The notes beneath the pieces are model-generated. The model searched no databases. It saw only the letters and a list, made by a program, of their open reading frames with translations, and was not told the DNA's origin. Shown here in pieces: positions 12,415 to 27,568 of a DNA stretch of 64,000 nucleotides; position 1 is the first letter of the stretch; every line of letters starts with the position of its first letter. The DNA comes from Coptis chinensis (taxonomy: Eukaryota; Streptophyta; Magnoliopsida; Ranunculales; Ranunculaceae): positions 88,933,501-88,997,500 of the forward strand of contig CM027381.1 of assembly GCA_015680905.1 (NCBI GenBank). The letters run 5' to 3'. The translations under genes and the position numbers were made by a program.

Positions 12415-12768
12415 ATGGGCGAATCAAATATTGTCCATATTTCTACACCTGAGATTTGTCAGTGGTGTAAGAAAGTTGGTCATTACGCTACTTCATGTCC
12501 ATACATTAACATCAAATGCCCAAAACATGAATGCAACGGCATGATGATAGTGGTCATAGCTAGCAATGATGATGGAACATTGGAAGACAAACTTCTAAAG
12601 TGTGATGTTAATGATTGTCCCTCAAATATCAACATCTATCATTCAAAAAAGGTTGACATATGTGTATGTCATTTTTGCAAGAAAGCAGTAGATTTCTGCC
12701 CTAGGTGTGGCTTGTGCGATCAATGCAATCCTTCAATGTGTGATGGAGAAACAAGTTGTACCTCTTAG
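12415..12768 (+). CDS. Small cysteine-rich zinc-knuckle protein inside element 1
   Basis: Intact 117-codon frame opening at the ATG at 12415. Residues about 16-29 form a CCHC zinc knuckle (CQWCKKVGHYATSC, spacing C-x2-C-x4-H-x4-C). Further paired cysteines follow (CPKHEC, CDVNDC, CVCHFC, CPRCGLCDQC), so at least one more zinc-binding module is likely. CCHC knuckles bind single-stranded nucleic acid. I do not recognise a named family. The gene lies 3' of the PMD pseudogene in the same orientation and inside the inverted repeats, so it belongs to the transposon. It is the only reading frame of the element without a visible lesion. A role as an accessory nucleic-acid-binding protein is inference. 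It could also be a captured host exon. Confidence 0.7.
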   Translation: MGESNIVHISTPEICQWCKKVGHYATSCPYINIKCPKHECNGMMIVVIASNDDGTLEDKLLKCDVNDCPSNINIYHSKKVDICVCHFCKKAVDFCPRCGLCDQCNPSMCDGETSCTS

Positions 12769-13112
12769 AATTTAAGTGTAGGATATGTAATATTTGTATT
12801 TTGTTTAATTCCCTAGTGTATTGTCTTTAATTGTTTTGCATGTGTTTTTAATTCCGTAGAATTTTATAAAATGTTTTGTGTTTTTATTTCAAATTAAGTT
12901 GTAGTGTTTTTCATTTCTAGTTGAGTTGATTTGTTTTTAATTTCAACTTATAAATAAACACATTTTATTAAGAAAATATACTTTCATTAAAACAAAATAC
13001 AATTTTATTTAAAGAAAAGCATACATGTAAACAATAAAAACATATTACAACATAAAATTTAAATAAATTAGTACGCTAAAACATAATCTAATACCACTCA
13101 AGTACACATTCA

Positions 13113-13276
13113 AGCCCAACGGTAAAAAGCCCAACGGTACAATTTTTGCAAATCCTCTCAAATCGTTCAGGCCCAACAGTACAAAAACCCAACGATACAA
13201 TTTTTACAAATATTCTAAAATCGTTCAGGCCCAACAGTACAAAAAAAACCCATTTGTACTAAAGCCCAACGGTACA
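13113..13276. repeat. Subterminal CCCAACGGTACAA repeats of element 1
   Basis: About six copies of a CCCAAC(G/A)GTACAA-type motif are spaced through 160 bp, some with an intervening AAATCGTTCAGG. Repeated motifs near a transposon end often bind transposase. Confidence 0.7.
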
Positions 13277-13324
13277 AAATTGAACCACTTGAATTTTTTA
13301 TTAAAAAAAACAAAAAAATGTTGG

Positions 13325-13373
13325 ACGGCTAAAGTAGTCCCGTCCCACTCTTCGACGGGTCAAGTTGTCCCAT
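13325..13373. repeat. Right subterminal palindromes of element 1
   Basis: ACGGCTAAAGTAGTCCCGT (13325-13343) and ACGGGTCAAGTTGTCCCAT (13355-13373) are imperfect copies of the palindrome at 9377-9395, so both ends carry two copies. Confidence 0.72.
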
Positions 13374-13532
13374 GCACACCATTTCTATTTTCTTCACCAA
13401 TTTGGCTCTAGTTTTGACAATTCTTAAAATCAAAACAATAATTTGGCAACGCATTGGTGACGAAAATTGCTATAGAAATTGTCAACTGTCACATTGAAAA
13501 TGAAATATCACAACGCGTTGATGATGCTCTAA

Positions 13533-14831
13533 GAGTATATTTAATCAGTATGTATAGAACTATACATATTAATATAATTTCGTGTGTAATACGCACAAAT
13601 CTAAAATAAAATATATAAATATTTATATATAATAAATTCTGTTAAGCCATTTTATAAGATCATCATGATAGTAAGGAACCTAGCTTGAACTGATAAAAGA
13701 TTGATAGTAATGCAATAAATCAAAAGATTATAGAATAAGTGTATGTGATTAGCATTTTGGAACTATATATAGATATATATAATGTAGGCCTTGAAAAAAG
13801 CAGCAGTCATTATACACTACACCAATTTGAATGTTTAACTATGTATTTAAATGTTCTACTTATTTATGTGATCAAGATAAAATGAGATAATAGTGGTTTA
13901 AAAGGAGGGATCGGAAGACAGGCAAAGACGTGATTATAACGCATCAGATAAGCGTCAATCAGTGTAGCAATCATGCTTGTTGTGGGTCAAATGAAAAGGT
14001 TGCGAATTGTGAGAGCATCATCATCTGATCTAGCCAGCCTTTACCACCCAAGCCTTTTTAAGCTTCTCTTAAGCCATTCTATAAATCAAGCTCTTCTTTT
14101 AACATAATTCCATTATTATGAAATAGAGCCCCTTTTTTCATGTTTGGGTGTCTTATATCAGTACCAAAGGAAAACGACAGAAAGTAGTGACATCATCATA
14201 TTAAGAGCTCTTGGATGCTTTGCAGAATTTTCACTTTATTTTTATTTTCATATTTTTATTCTGTTTTGCCACCCCCTTATCCTTGTTCTGTGCTTCTGCC
14301 ATATTATAATCATCATTTCTGTACTGATAAAACAAAATTTGTACACAATACCCAGATAGTGAAAACTTCAATCTTTCTTTGCTTAAAACTCATGATATAG
14401 TCGTTAAGAGAAACCCATCATCTGTTTTATGTCTAGTTGTTTTCCTAGTTTGAAAGTTTGAATGCATGGGTGGGCTAGATATAAGTTTGTGAGACCTCAG
14501 AGTTACTCAGACAAGCAAAACCAGGTGTAGACAGTGACTATGAGAATCATCTATCATCATCATCATCATCTCTTCACGAGATTTCTTTCTGCCTTCCATC
14601 AAATGATGCCTTTCTGTGTCTGAAAAACCTGTGCATCAGTGCATGTGTTGCCTTGTGTCACTTTGTATCTAGTGCGAAGATTCTATTTCCATTTCTCTTA
14701 GTTATTTCAGTGTTCTTGTTTCATTGTTGAGAGTTGAGACTTTGGAAGAAGAAAAAGAAATCCAAAAAACAAAAACATCAGACAAGGGTTTTGTTTCGTT
14801 TTGTTTATAGAAGTTGCCTACTTTAGTAGTT
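13533..14831 (+). promoter_or_regulatory. Upstream region of the IDD gene
   Basis: No coding sequence recognised. It contains an (ATC)n run near 14552-14570 and purine-rich leader-like DNA (AGAAGAAAAAGAAA near 14746) just before the IDD start. A promoter and long 5' leader probably lie here, but no TATA box could be fixed. Confidence 0.4.
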
Positions 14832-17800
14832 ATGTTGTCTGCAATCATGTCTAATTCAACTTCTTTATCTGAAGAAGCTAGTGTATCTTCTGTTACTGGG
14901 GTTCAAGATTTTAGTAGTTTAAATATGATGTTCTCACCACCCCTTTGTCCTCAGCAACAACAGAAGCAGAACAAAAGGAAGAGAAATCTTCCTGGAAACC
15001 CAGGTATAATTTTTTGCTATACTAACTTATTTGGTTATGTTTTTGGACTTGTATCACTTTCTCACTTGTTTTCTTTCTTTTAATGATTTTAGACCCAGAG
15101 GCTGAAGTCATTGCTTTATCACCCAGATCACTCTTGGCAACAAATAGATTTGTGTGTGAGATCTGCAACAAGGGATTTCAAAGAGACCAAAACTTACAAC
15201 TGCATAGAAGAGGGCATAACCTTCCTTGGAAGCTAAAGCAGAGAAGTGGTACAGAGATAAGGAAGAGAGTCTATGTATGTCCAGAATCTACATGTGTTCA
15301 CCATAACCCTTCAAGAGCACTTGGTGATCTTACTGGTATCAAGAAACACTTTTGTAGAAAACATGGAGAGAAGAAATGGAAATGTGAGAAATGTTCAAAA
15401 AAATATGCAGTTCATTCAGATTGGAAAGCCCACTCAAAAACCTGTGGAACAAGGGAGTATAGATGTGACTGTGGAACCCTTTTCTCAAGGTAATTTGTTC
15501 TCTTATCTTCCCCTTTTTATGTTTTGTTAAAATGTTCTTTATGGTTCAGTCTGTCTATTGTTTCAATAATTCCTACTTTATGTTTCATTCATCTTCTTCA
15601 CATTTTAGGGAACCTCATATCTGATTTTGAGGTTTTGATGTTTTAATGAAAGTTTGCAAGTGGGAATAAGTCTAGACTGATTAGACTCTAGTGTCCTTAA
15701 CAAGGAGGTGGTCTTTGTTTTGTAAATCAGTTGCTTTTTGTTTTGGGGTTGTTCTTGCATAAAAGTGGTAAAAGCTTGCATGGAATAATCTGAAAACTTA
15801 TTAAATGCCATTGACAGGTTGCATGCAGTACACCTAATTAAAGACAGGTGTCTGTTACTGGTGTGATTGGTTAGAGTAACTGAAGAAAGAAAATTTGTCT
15901 GGACCTTCCATGGCAAATTCTGAAGAATGATAAGACCAATGAAAACAAAATTCCAAACAGTTTGAACTTTCATTAGTACACAGTGACTTGATTTTTCATG
16001 TGACTCAGTCATAGGTTTTGTGAGTCTAGTGCCTTGGAAAATTCCATTGACATATATGCTCCTGTTTATAAAATCAAATGACAGTATCAACTATCATGTA
16101 TGTTTAGGATCGGACTAATTATCAAGCACACTGATTAACTAAAAAAAAAATTATCAAACACACTAATGCTGTAATGCAGTCATAGTTTGGGATTTCGGAA
16201 TTCCGGTAAATCCAAAAACCGAAATCCAGTAAATTTCAACCCTATAGAATTTGGAATTTCGATTATTTCGACACTATATTTAAAATTTCGATTTTTTGAA
16301 AACCGAAATTCCAAACGGAATTCCGTTTCGTTCGGAATCACGAACTATGAATGCAGTGGAAAAAATCTGAACTTATATTTTGATAGAGACTAGGAATATC
16401 TGAAATCTAACATTTGCATTGAGCTTATTATGCTTGGAGAGTTGGAGTTATTGGCAACTACCAACCTTTTTCTTATACTTTTTGGTAAATGTTAGCTTTG
16501 AATATCTGTTTCATACTGCATGCCATATTACCACATTCATGCAAGTCAGCAAGTGTCTCTTTTATTTTTCCTGTTTTTATTTACTGCTTTTCCATATATT
16601 GGTAATTGGTACTGAGCTATGGAAGTATGGAGAGAGAGTGTCTACAATCTCATGAGACATGATGATCAGTCTTGGCCACTAAAAAGCAAAGATTTTGAAT
16701 AAACTTTTATTTTAAGGTCTCAATATCTATTGGGTTTTTGTGACTATGATTATAAAACCTGTTATTATTTATCACTGTGCATGTTACTACTATTTACTTG
16801 CAGAATCCTCTGAACCTGTAATCTATAAGACTAGAACTAATAACAAAAGTGGTAGAACTGCAAACATCTGAAATGAATAGTTGCCTTCATTTCATCACTA
16901 ACATGCTTGTGGGTCATAATGACATACTATTCTTCATGCACAGACAGATTATGACCCTACATAGTTCATCTTCAAAAAAATTCAAAGACCATTATATAAT
17001 AAGCTAAGACCAATGCAAGTTTTTGCATGCCAGATTTCACTCATTGGTATTGCAGACTAACACCCCCTCCCCCCCTCTCTCTCTTTCTCAATAAGCAACT
17101 TTGTCCCTGAAAGACATGGCATTATACTTTTATTTCATCAAGCTTTATGCCCACCAAAGGTCCACCCATTTTTCATGCATAGATTTTAGGCCTCTACTTT
17201 TCATCGCATGCCCTTGATATTTCCATTAGCAATTTTTTAGGCCACATATCAAGCATGACAAATTAATATCATTAAATTTCTCCTTGCATAACAAATATAC
17301 AAATTAGAAACCTTATAGCAAAAGTATAATTTTCTGAGCTGTCTCTGATTTCTGAGTAGCAAATGCAAAATAACCTTTTTTCATGCATAGATAGTTAGAT
17401 ACACAAAACTCTGCTGTTCTCTCTAGTCTTTGTTTTATGTTCTCATTTAGTTTTCCATTTCTCTACTTTTATACCAAATGTGCAGGAAGGACAGCTTCAT
17501 TACCCACAGAGCTTTCTGTGATGCTTTAGCTGAAGAAACTGCAAAAATTTCCACCTACCCATCAACAACAACAAACCCAATAGAGCGTCCTGTCTATATC
17601 CACCCACAAAACCCACCACCCCCTCTCTTTCCATTTCCACACCCACCAACTGAAGTTTCTATTTCTTCATGGGACCCACTTCATAACCACGACCCCACTT
17701 CCAACCCAATCAAGCTTGAATTTCATGATTTTCATCAACAACAAACGTCTGACCCCGCCTCAAATCAAATTCCAAACCACCAACAAGTGTCAAATATCAA

Positions 17801-18305
17801 CTCTTTTTTCCAAGAACAACTTCAACAAAAAAATTTTGTCACTACACCCACTTTTCTCCAACCACACCCATACACCACTACTGCTTCCAACACCGGCACT
17901 GTAACTAATTTATCAGCAACTGCACTCCTGCAAAAGGCTGCAAATGTTGGTGTTGCTCCCATTTCTAGCCCTACACAAGCTCAATCAGTGGGTCACATGA
18001 CATCTTTTGTGTCCCAATTTCAAATGGCTGATTCTGGCTCAGGGAATCATATGGTTGGTGCAAGTATATCACCAGGGTGTCTAGCACCACATTCAGGACA
18101 TTTTGCCACGTGGAAAAAAAGAGACCGTTTGACTAGAGATTTTCTTGGTTTGACTGGAGAGTGTGGTGGTGATGCTAATGTTGGAGACCTCTTGTCCTTC
18201 ACTAGGACTGTTGATTTTCCATCCTATGATCGCGACCGTTCATTTTTGAGACCTCCTGATTTTGGTTTTGCTGACTCAGCTACAGACACTTGGGGTGATT
18301 GTTGA
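14832..18305 (+). CDS. INDETERMINATE-domain (IDD) C2H2 zinc-finger transcription factor
   Basis: Three exons, 14832-15003, 15093-15489 and 17486-18305, join in frame to 462 aa; a start at the ATG at 14847 would give 457 aa and is about equally likely. After an N-terminal basic motif (KRKRNLPGNP, a likely nuclear signal) comes the ID domain: C2H2 finger 1 (about 77-99), the long finger 2 (118-148), and two C2HC-type fingers (153-175 and 180-201). The Ser/Pro/Gln-rich C-terminal half ends with the TRDFLGL motif near residue 406, conserved in many IDD proteins and linked to co-repressor contact. IDD factors control gibberellin response, root patterning and carbon metabolism, often with SCR/SHR or DELLA proteins; which member this is cannot be settled here. 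Both introns interrupt codons at usual IDD positions. Intron 2 (about 2 kb) contains a MITE. Confidence 0.95.
16181..16349. mobile_element. hAT-type MITE in IDD intron 2
   Basis: A 169-bp element with inverted ends (CATAGTTTGGGATTTCGGAA at left; the right end reads inward as CATAGTTCGTGATTCCGAA). It is flanked by AATGCAGT at 16173-16180 and 16350-16357, a perfect 8-bp duplication as made by hAT transposases. The interior is a string of GAAATTCC/GGAATTTC motifs and can fold into a near-complete hairpin. Confidence 0.85.
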
Positions 18306-19418
18306 GGATTGCAAGTTTGCAAGTAGCTATGTTTTGGGAACACCGAATGTCTACAATGCCACTTGTTTTTTTTGGACTATGACGAAGGTGTCCTTAGGAG
18401 TTAGGACTATCAGCGTGAAGTTTTCATCTCACTTGTCACTAGATTATACTTTTGAGAAAAATGACAACGATACTAAAATCTGTTTGTTTTGTTTTGAAAA
18501 CCGTCAACTTGAGAGAATTTGAAGTTCTATTTTATGTTTTTCTTTTAATGAGTACAGTAATTGTTTACTTTAATTTTAGGTGATAACTAATATTTTCTCA
18601 TCTCTATAAGTTTGTGCTTATAGAGTGTTACTTCACTACTTAAGTCCTTTCATATTGCAGTGCACTTGAGCTAGAAGCTATGATAAGGGAAAAAGACTTA
18701 TTTCAGTTTTATCTTAACTACTGAAATACTACATTAATTGTTCAAGAAATTGTTCCTAAATGTCTAGACATTAGACACAATTTTTTCCTATGGCATTGAT
18801 AATTAAACTCTAGATTCACTGTTGAAATATGATAATATGCTAATTAAAATTTCAATATTCCAGTTATTCAGAGAGAAGGAAAACAATAGGACTTAATCTA
18901 GCTTCAAAAACATACATTTGAAGAAGAGAGAAGACAAGAACTAAAAGCAGAGATAAGATTCCTGAAACTTTGGTAGGTTAATAGGGCCAAGAATAAGAAG
19001 GGAAAGAGCAGCAGAAGGAAGCTTTTGGTTTGTCTCTTAGTGAAGGGGAATGATAAAAAGAACAGGCTTTTTCAGTAGGCAAATGGTATACATGGTACCT
19101 TAACCTGCAACTACACTATGCCTATACTTTCTAAAAGCTTTGCATATCCCAATAATACCCACTTCGACCTTTCTGGAATCATATTGCTCTTCGCTTTAAT
19201 AATTTTCCCTCTAGGCCTGGGAATATGGATATTCAAAATAGAAAGATATCTCTATCTTTTTTTTTGCTCTTCCAAGTTTCAGCCGTTCAGCTGATTTTCA
19301 ATCTTTTTTTTGTATTATTGTTTCTAAAAGCTCATTGTACAAAAGATTGTTTATGAGCAAAACTAGTTTTCACTACTTCAATCTGTAAGTTCAAGTAATT
19401 TCTACAAAACTGTTGGTA
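18306..19418. other. IDD 3' flank and intergenic DNA
   Basis: Directly downstream of the IDD stop. No gene recognised. The open frame at 18262-18522 overlaps the IDD stop in another frame and is a shadow. Confidence 0.5.
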
Positions 19419-19426
19419 ATTGTAGC

Positions 19427-19582
19427 CATAGTTCGTGATTCCGAAAGAAACTTCGGAATTCCGAATATATAGTTGAAATATCTGAAATTCTGAAATCATC
19501 TAAAATTCCGAATGTAATAGGAATCGAAATTTAATGAATTTCGATTTTTATATTTGTCGGAATTCCAAAATTCCGAACTATG
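19427..19582. mobile_element. hAT-type MITE, sister copy downstream of IDD
   Basis: A 156-bp element of the same family as 16181-16349, with ends CATAGTTCGTGATTCCGAA and its inverted partner. The flanks ATTGTAGC (19419-19426) and ATTGTAGG (19583-19590) agree at 7 of 8 positions. Confidence 0.8.
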
Positions 19583-19821
19583 ATTGTAGGTTACACAGTT
19601 CATCGGACATGTTTTTTAATCAAAATGATCTATTCATAATAAAGCACATCATACTTGAAAATTGTGAGGGAGTAATATTCACATCTAATAAATATCAGGC
19701 ACGTGTCCAATATAAACAGAAATATCCTACCGACCTCATGTCTTCGTCTTCCGAGCTCACTTCATAAGCGACTCGCCTCATGTAGGTGATCTACTTCGGC
19801 TCGTACTACAAGCAACAACAC

Positions 19822-20089
19822 CAGGGCCGGCTCTGAACTTTGAGGGGCCCAAGGCAAGTTTTTTAAAATAAGTCTATATTATTGAGAAAAAAATAAGTCT
19901 TTTACACGAGGGGACGTGGGCCAATGTTTGAATGGACTGGACTGTACATAATTTGATTGGACTAAACAACCTTGAGTCATTTACGTGTGGTCTAGTGGAT
20001 ATAAAATTATATTGGGAGGCCCAAAATTTAACCAACAAGCTGGAGGCCCCTAGGGCGCCTTAGTTGGCTCGCCTCTCGTCGGGCCCCCC
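19822..20089. mobile_element. Possible small hAT element (CAGGGCCGGC end)
   Basis: The left end starts CAGGGCCGGCTCTGA, a common terminus of plant hAT elements. The right end is only loosely complementary. Flanks AACAACAC (19814-19821) and GACGACAC (20090-20097) agree at 6 of 8 positions. The surrounding 19680-20530 looks like a degenerate LTR-like repeat with TATA-like CTATAAATA near 20393. Confidence 0.4.
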
Positions 20090-20553
20090 GACGACACTAT
20101 CGCCCGATCTAAGATGTTCGTCCTACGAGCTCGCTCCAAGGTGACACAGATCGAACGGACGAAGTCACGCAGAATGCTTCATCTCATGACATCATCCCTT
20201 ATCTAGATGCAATCATTACCAGGGCCATATTTATACAGCCCATTACCGCAATATACGAACTACTACAACCACTCCCCATCATTACTGGGTTCCTACCAAC
20301 ACCAACCCTACACGCATCCCTAATCTCCACCACACATCTGTACTAATCGGTACACATGTTGCGCAGATCTACATGCTCTATAACTATAAATACCACCTGC
20401 ATGAACTACGCCAAACCTAATTCTACTCTCACCCCAGAAGTGAAAGCTAGATACGTAGGCAATTTGCTCCGAACAAACTCAGTCTTTCCAATCTACTAAC
20501 CCCTTCTCTTCCACCTTAATCACATCTATAAAGCCCACACTTTTACAAAAATC

Positions 20554-20593
20554 TAGTCATTCTGAAGTTATAGCCCTTCTGAAGTTATAGCCC
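20554..20593. repeat. 20-bp tandem duplication
   Basis: CTTCTGAAGTTATAGCCC-type sequence occurs twice in direct succession. Confidence 0.6.
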
Positions 20594-20618
20594 TATGTGA
20601 GTACAGTAATGCATATTA

Positions 20619-21055
20619 GAGCAAGTCCAATGGGGGGGCTATATGAATTGCTAAAGGCAAATAAAACAATCCAACCACAAAAATGTCATTCCAATGAGGC
20701 AGCTAAAAGGGTCTTAAATTTAGAAGAAATAAAAAACTCAGCCAAAGTTAAGACCTTCCCTAGCAGCTGCTATAATAAGTTCGAGAGAAGGACGACATAG
20801 TTTCTACCGTTCGTGTGTTAAATTTCGACGGACGGCAAAAACTGTGCCGTCAGTCCAAAAAAAATTCAACTTAAATTACAAAATAATGGATGAATGGCAG
20901 AAATTATGCCGTCCATATCATTTAGCACTTCAAAATAGAAAATGCGATTGGATTGGTTTTTTGATTTTGGGGTGCCAAATTTGGCTGGGCAAGCTAAAAA
21001 GCCTATGTAGCACCTTTTAGCAGACCAATTTAACAACTCTCCATTGGACTTGCTC
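20619..21055. mobile_element. Tourist-like MITE (PIF/Harbinger), 437 bp
   Basis: Perfect 15-bp inverted ends GAGCAAGTCCAATGG (20619-20633 and 21041-21055) with TTA duplicated at 20616-20618 and 21056-21058. No coding capacity. The middle holds two small hairpins built on GACGG...CCGTC. Related, degenerate sequence occurs at about 33960-34150. Confidence 0.88.
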
Positions 21056-21291
21056 TTATACATTTTCATTTGAGCACAAGTCTGAAAAAATCAATTTAGA
21101 TTCTAATAGCTGATAGGGGAGCTATTCTAATAGCTACAAAGATTCAATGGAAAAAAAGACTCAAAGTTTTTGACAGGAGAGTTTAAACCCTACTTCTTTT
21201 GTTAACTCTAACACTACACTTTGGAATATAAACACTATACCATAGTACATGTGCTTCCACATCAACTAGTAATAATAATAATATATCATTT

Positions 21292-21786
21292 TTGCAACAA
21301 CATCAGAGTAATCTCTCTATCATGTCGGATATTGTAAATATTATGTTTGATGCTGCTTTTAATAAGAAATCTCTATCAGGAGCTGCTACTGCTATGGCTT
21401 GGAATGAAGAAGAAAATTTAGTTACTGCTGCAGTGAGGAGATTCTCAGCAAAGTCAGCAGAGGAGAGTGAAATTCTTACAGCTGAGGTAGTAGTGCAGCT
21501 GGCAAAACACTTAAGAGGAGAAAAATTTATTTTTGAAGGTGACAACATCAATGTTATCAACAGTTTAAGATTCCAAGAGATCAGTATTGCTTGGTATTTA
21601 CAAAGTATTATTAAAACAATTATCATAATTATTGCCAGTAAATTTAATTTTTCATGTTTTCAATGGTTAAGAAGATGTTTTAATGGTGAAGCTCATAATC
21701 TAGCTAAGTGGGCTTATAGATCGTTTGACAAGAATACTCTATCAAAATGTTGCTTAGACTTTCATTGGACCCCTGAGACTCTATAA
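21292..21786 (+). pseudogene. Orphan RNase H-like domain of the plant non-LTR type
   Basis: The 164-codon frame matches the RVT_3/RNase H-like domain found at the end of plant LINEs and as stand-alone genes. Visible motifs in order are MFDAAFNKKS (first acidic residue), ESEILTAEVVVQLAKHL, FEGDNINVINSL (catalytic Asp), and GEAHNLAKWAYRSF with the conserved His. No reverse transcriptase or endonuclease domain flanks it, and upstream is a short TAA repeat. It may be the 3' end of a truncated LINE or an old domesticated fragment. The frame itself is uninterrupted, so expression cannot be excluded. Confidence 0.7.
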
Positions 21787-21789
21787 TAT

Positions 21790-22980
21790 ATATACATGTG
21801 TGTGGTTTAGCTAGTAGCGAAAAAAAGAAGAAAAAATCAATTTAGAGAAGATCCTATTACAGAATACAGAGTCACAAAATCCTTCTAAGCACTATCTGAC
21901 CACCTCATTCAAACTACAGATACCTATCGTCACCAGACTATTAGAATTTCAGAGTAAATTTAGTGAGACAAGCAACGATGGATGGGACCTTTGCACAGAA
22001 ATCAAAGAAGTTCCACCAGCAGAAAGAGGACAGAGCCTTGTGTTTAAAGTGTTCCCTTAGCATCTTTTACTAATCGTTGACATTTTCTTCCCATTGCTTT
22101 CTTTTCGATTTCTCACTTTTTCTTTTCAAAACAAACCCAGAAACATATAACATTGACATTGGAGCACTGGACAGCTTTTCCTCACGCTTACTATAGTTTC
22201 TACTATTTCTGTTTCTCCTTCAAAAGTTGTATTTCCATCTCTATTTCCAAGTTTGTTTTAAGGAATGGGATAGTAGGAGTAGCTGATGCCACAGTTAAAA
22301 TCAAAAGTGTATGATCCTTCATCGTAGAACTATATGGTAGTTGTTTTATATTTCAGACGCTGGGCATAGTATTTAGATTGGGCTTGTATAAATACAAGTG
22401 TGCATGAGTATGAACAACAAAGAAATATGAAACAACTTACAATAATGTTCAAATTACTAAGGCTTAGAAGTTAGAGGGCACCTTGTCGGAAAACCATGCT
22501 TTAGCCAGGGACACTTTCTTGTTCAAGTTCCAGGAATGCAGTCAGTATCCAGTAGGCAAACGGATGTTCAATCTGACTCCCTCGAACAAAATATGTCATT
22601 GTGTGTAGTTAAACAAATTGCTTAATTTCACAATATGCCCTTCGTTACTACTTGACTTGAAGGTCTGCCAACAACGGAAAAACGTTCTCATTTGGTCATG
22701 AACGGCTAAACCCACAGCCTAATGATTAAGGCCCAAGATTCTAACCAGATGGCCCATGATAGTCGTAAGGCCCGTTAATGAGCCCTCATGAACCTTGAAA
22801 ACGTAAGCCATGATTTCATCCATGGGGAACAGACTTATAATTTTATAAATAAGAGAAGCATCTAAAACGTAAGCCGTGGTTTCATCCATGACTCTTCATT
22901 CAAAGTCCAAATTGTTTAATGTGACACTACGTCTAAAACTAATATGCTAATCGAACGGCCTAGATTAATGCACGCACTTA
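21790..22980. other. Intergenic region before the aldo/keto reductase
   Basis: No gene recognised. A short near-repeat (AAACGTAAGCC(A/G)TG(A/G)TTTCATCCATG) occurs at about 22799-22822 and 22866-22890. Confidence 0.45.
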
Positions 22981-22990
22981 CATTGGTCAC

Positions 22991-22998
22991 TATATATA
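22991..22998 (+). promoter_or_regulatory. TATA box of the aldo/keto reductase gene
   Basis: TATATATA occurs 173 bases before the ATG, in a compact AT-rich setting consistent with a core promoter and a leader of about 140 bases. Confidence 0.5.
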
Positions 22999-23170
22999 CG
23001 CAACATCAGTTCCACTTAACACTTAACTTTCCAGTAATTGTGGATATTTGGTTCCAACGTATAAGTACTTTTTTGGCATCTTATTGTTGTTGCCACTTCT
23101 GCTTCTTAAATATATAATAAGCCACTGAGAATTTTAATCTGTAAGCAGATATAAGAGAAAGAAAGAGAGA

Positions 23171-27280
<4,110 letters not shown>

Positions 27281-27397
27281 ATATTTATATATTTAGCTTC
27301 TGTACTTGAACGTTACATTACAAGTTAATCAAGGTTTACATTCATGTCTATGTCGAATACACAAATAGGTTTTACATATACCTAAAGCTTGTATTTG

Positions 27398-27403
27398 AAT
27401 AAA
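27398..27403 (+). terminator. Poly(A) signal AATAAA of the aldo/keto reductase gene
   Basis: A canonical AATAAA about 118 bases after the stop codon. The same 3' UTR block is partly preserved in the duplicated relic near 30030. Confidence 0.45.
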
Positions 27404-27568
27404 CACCTAAAGCTGTCACCACTTTGTTTTGCTAATGGAAGTAAAAGTTTAGCTTATCTTAGTTGCATTTGGTTGATTATTCTTCTTTTATCATTTAAAT
27501 TTTTTTGCATTCTACGAAAGGAGGCTCATTTTGTCAGGTCCCAAAAGTGACAACTCTGATAATTCCAG

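Larger units (their letters stand above)
9256..13529 (+). mobile_element. PIF/Harbinger-like element 1 carrying a PMD gene and a zinc-knuckle gene
   Basis: A 4274-bp element. The left end GAGCATCATCAACGC (9256-9270) is matched by its exact inverted copy at 13515-13529, and similarity continues imperfectly inward. It is flanked by TAA at 9253-9255 and 13530-13532. A 3-bp TWA duplication with GAGCA-type ends is the signature of PIF/Harbinger and Tourist elements. It carries a broken plant mobile domain gene and an intact CCHC zinc-knuckle gene, both on the + strand. Two near-palindromic motifs lie near each end. No DDE transposase or Myb-like ORF1 was found, so it would need helper proteins. 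Classification rests on termini and TSD. Confidence 0.83.

Noticed and set aside
15605-16090. 161-codon minus-strand frame in IDD intron 2
   Set aside because: No recognisable domain or codon pattern; such lengths occur by chance in AT-rich intron DNA.
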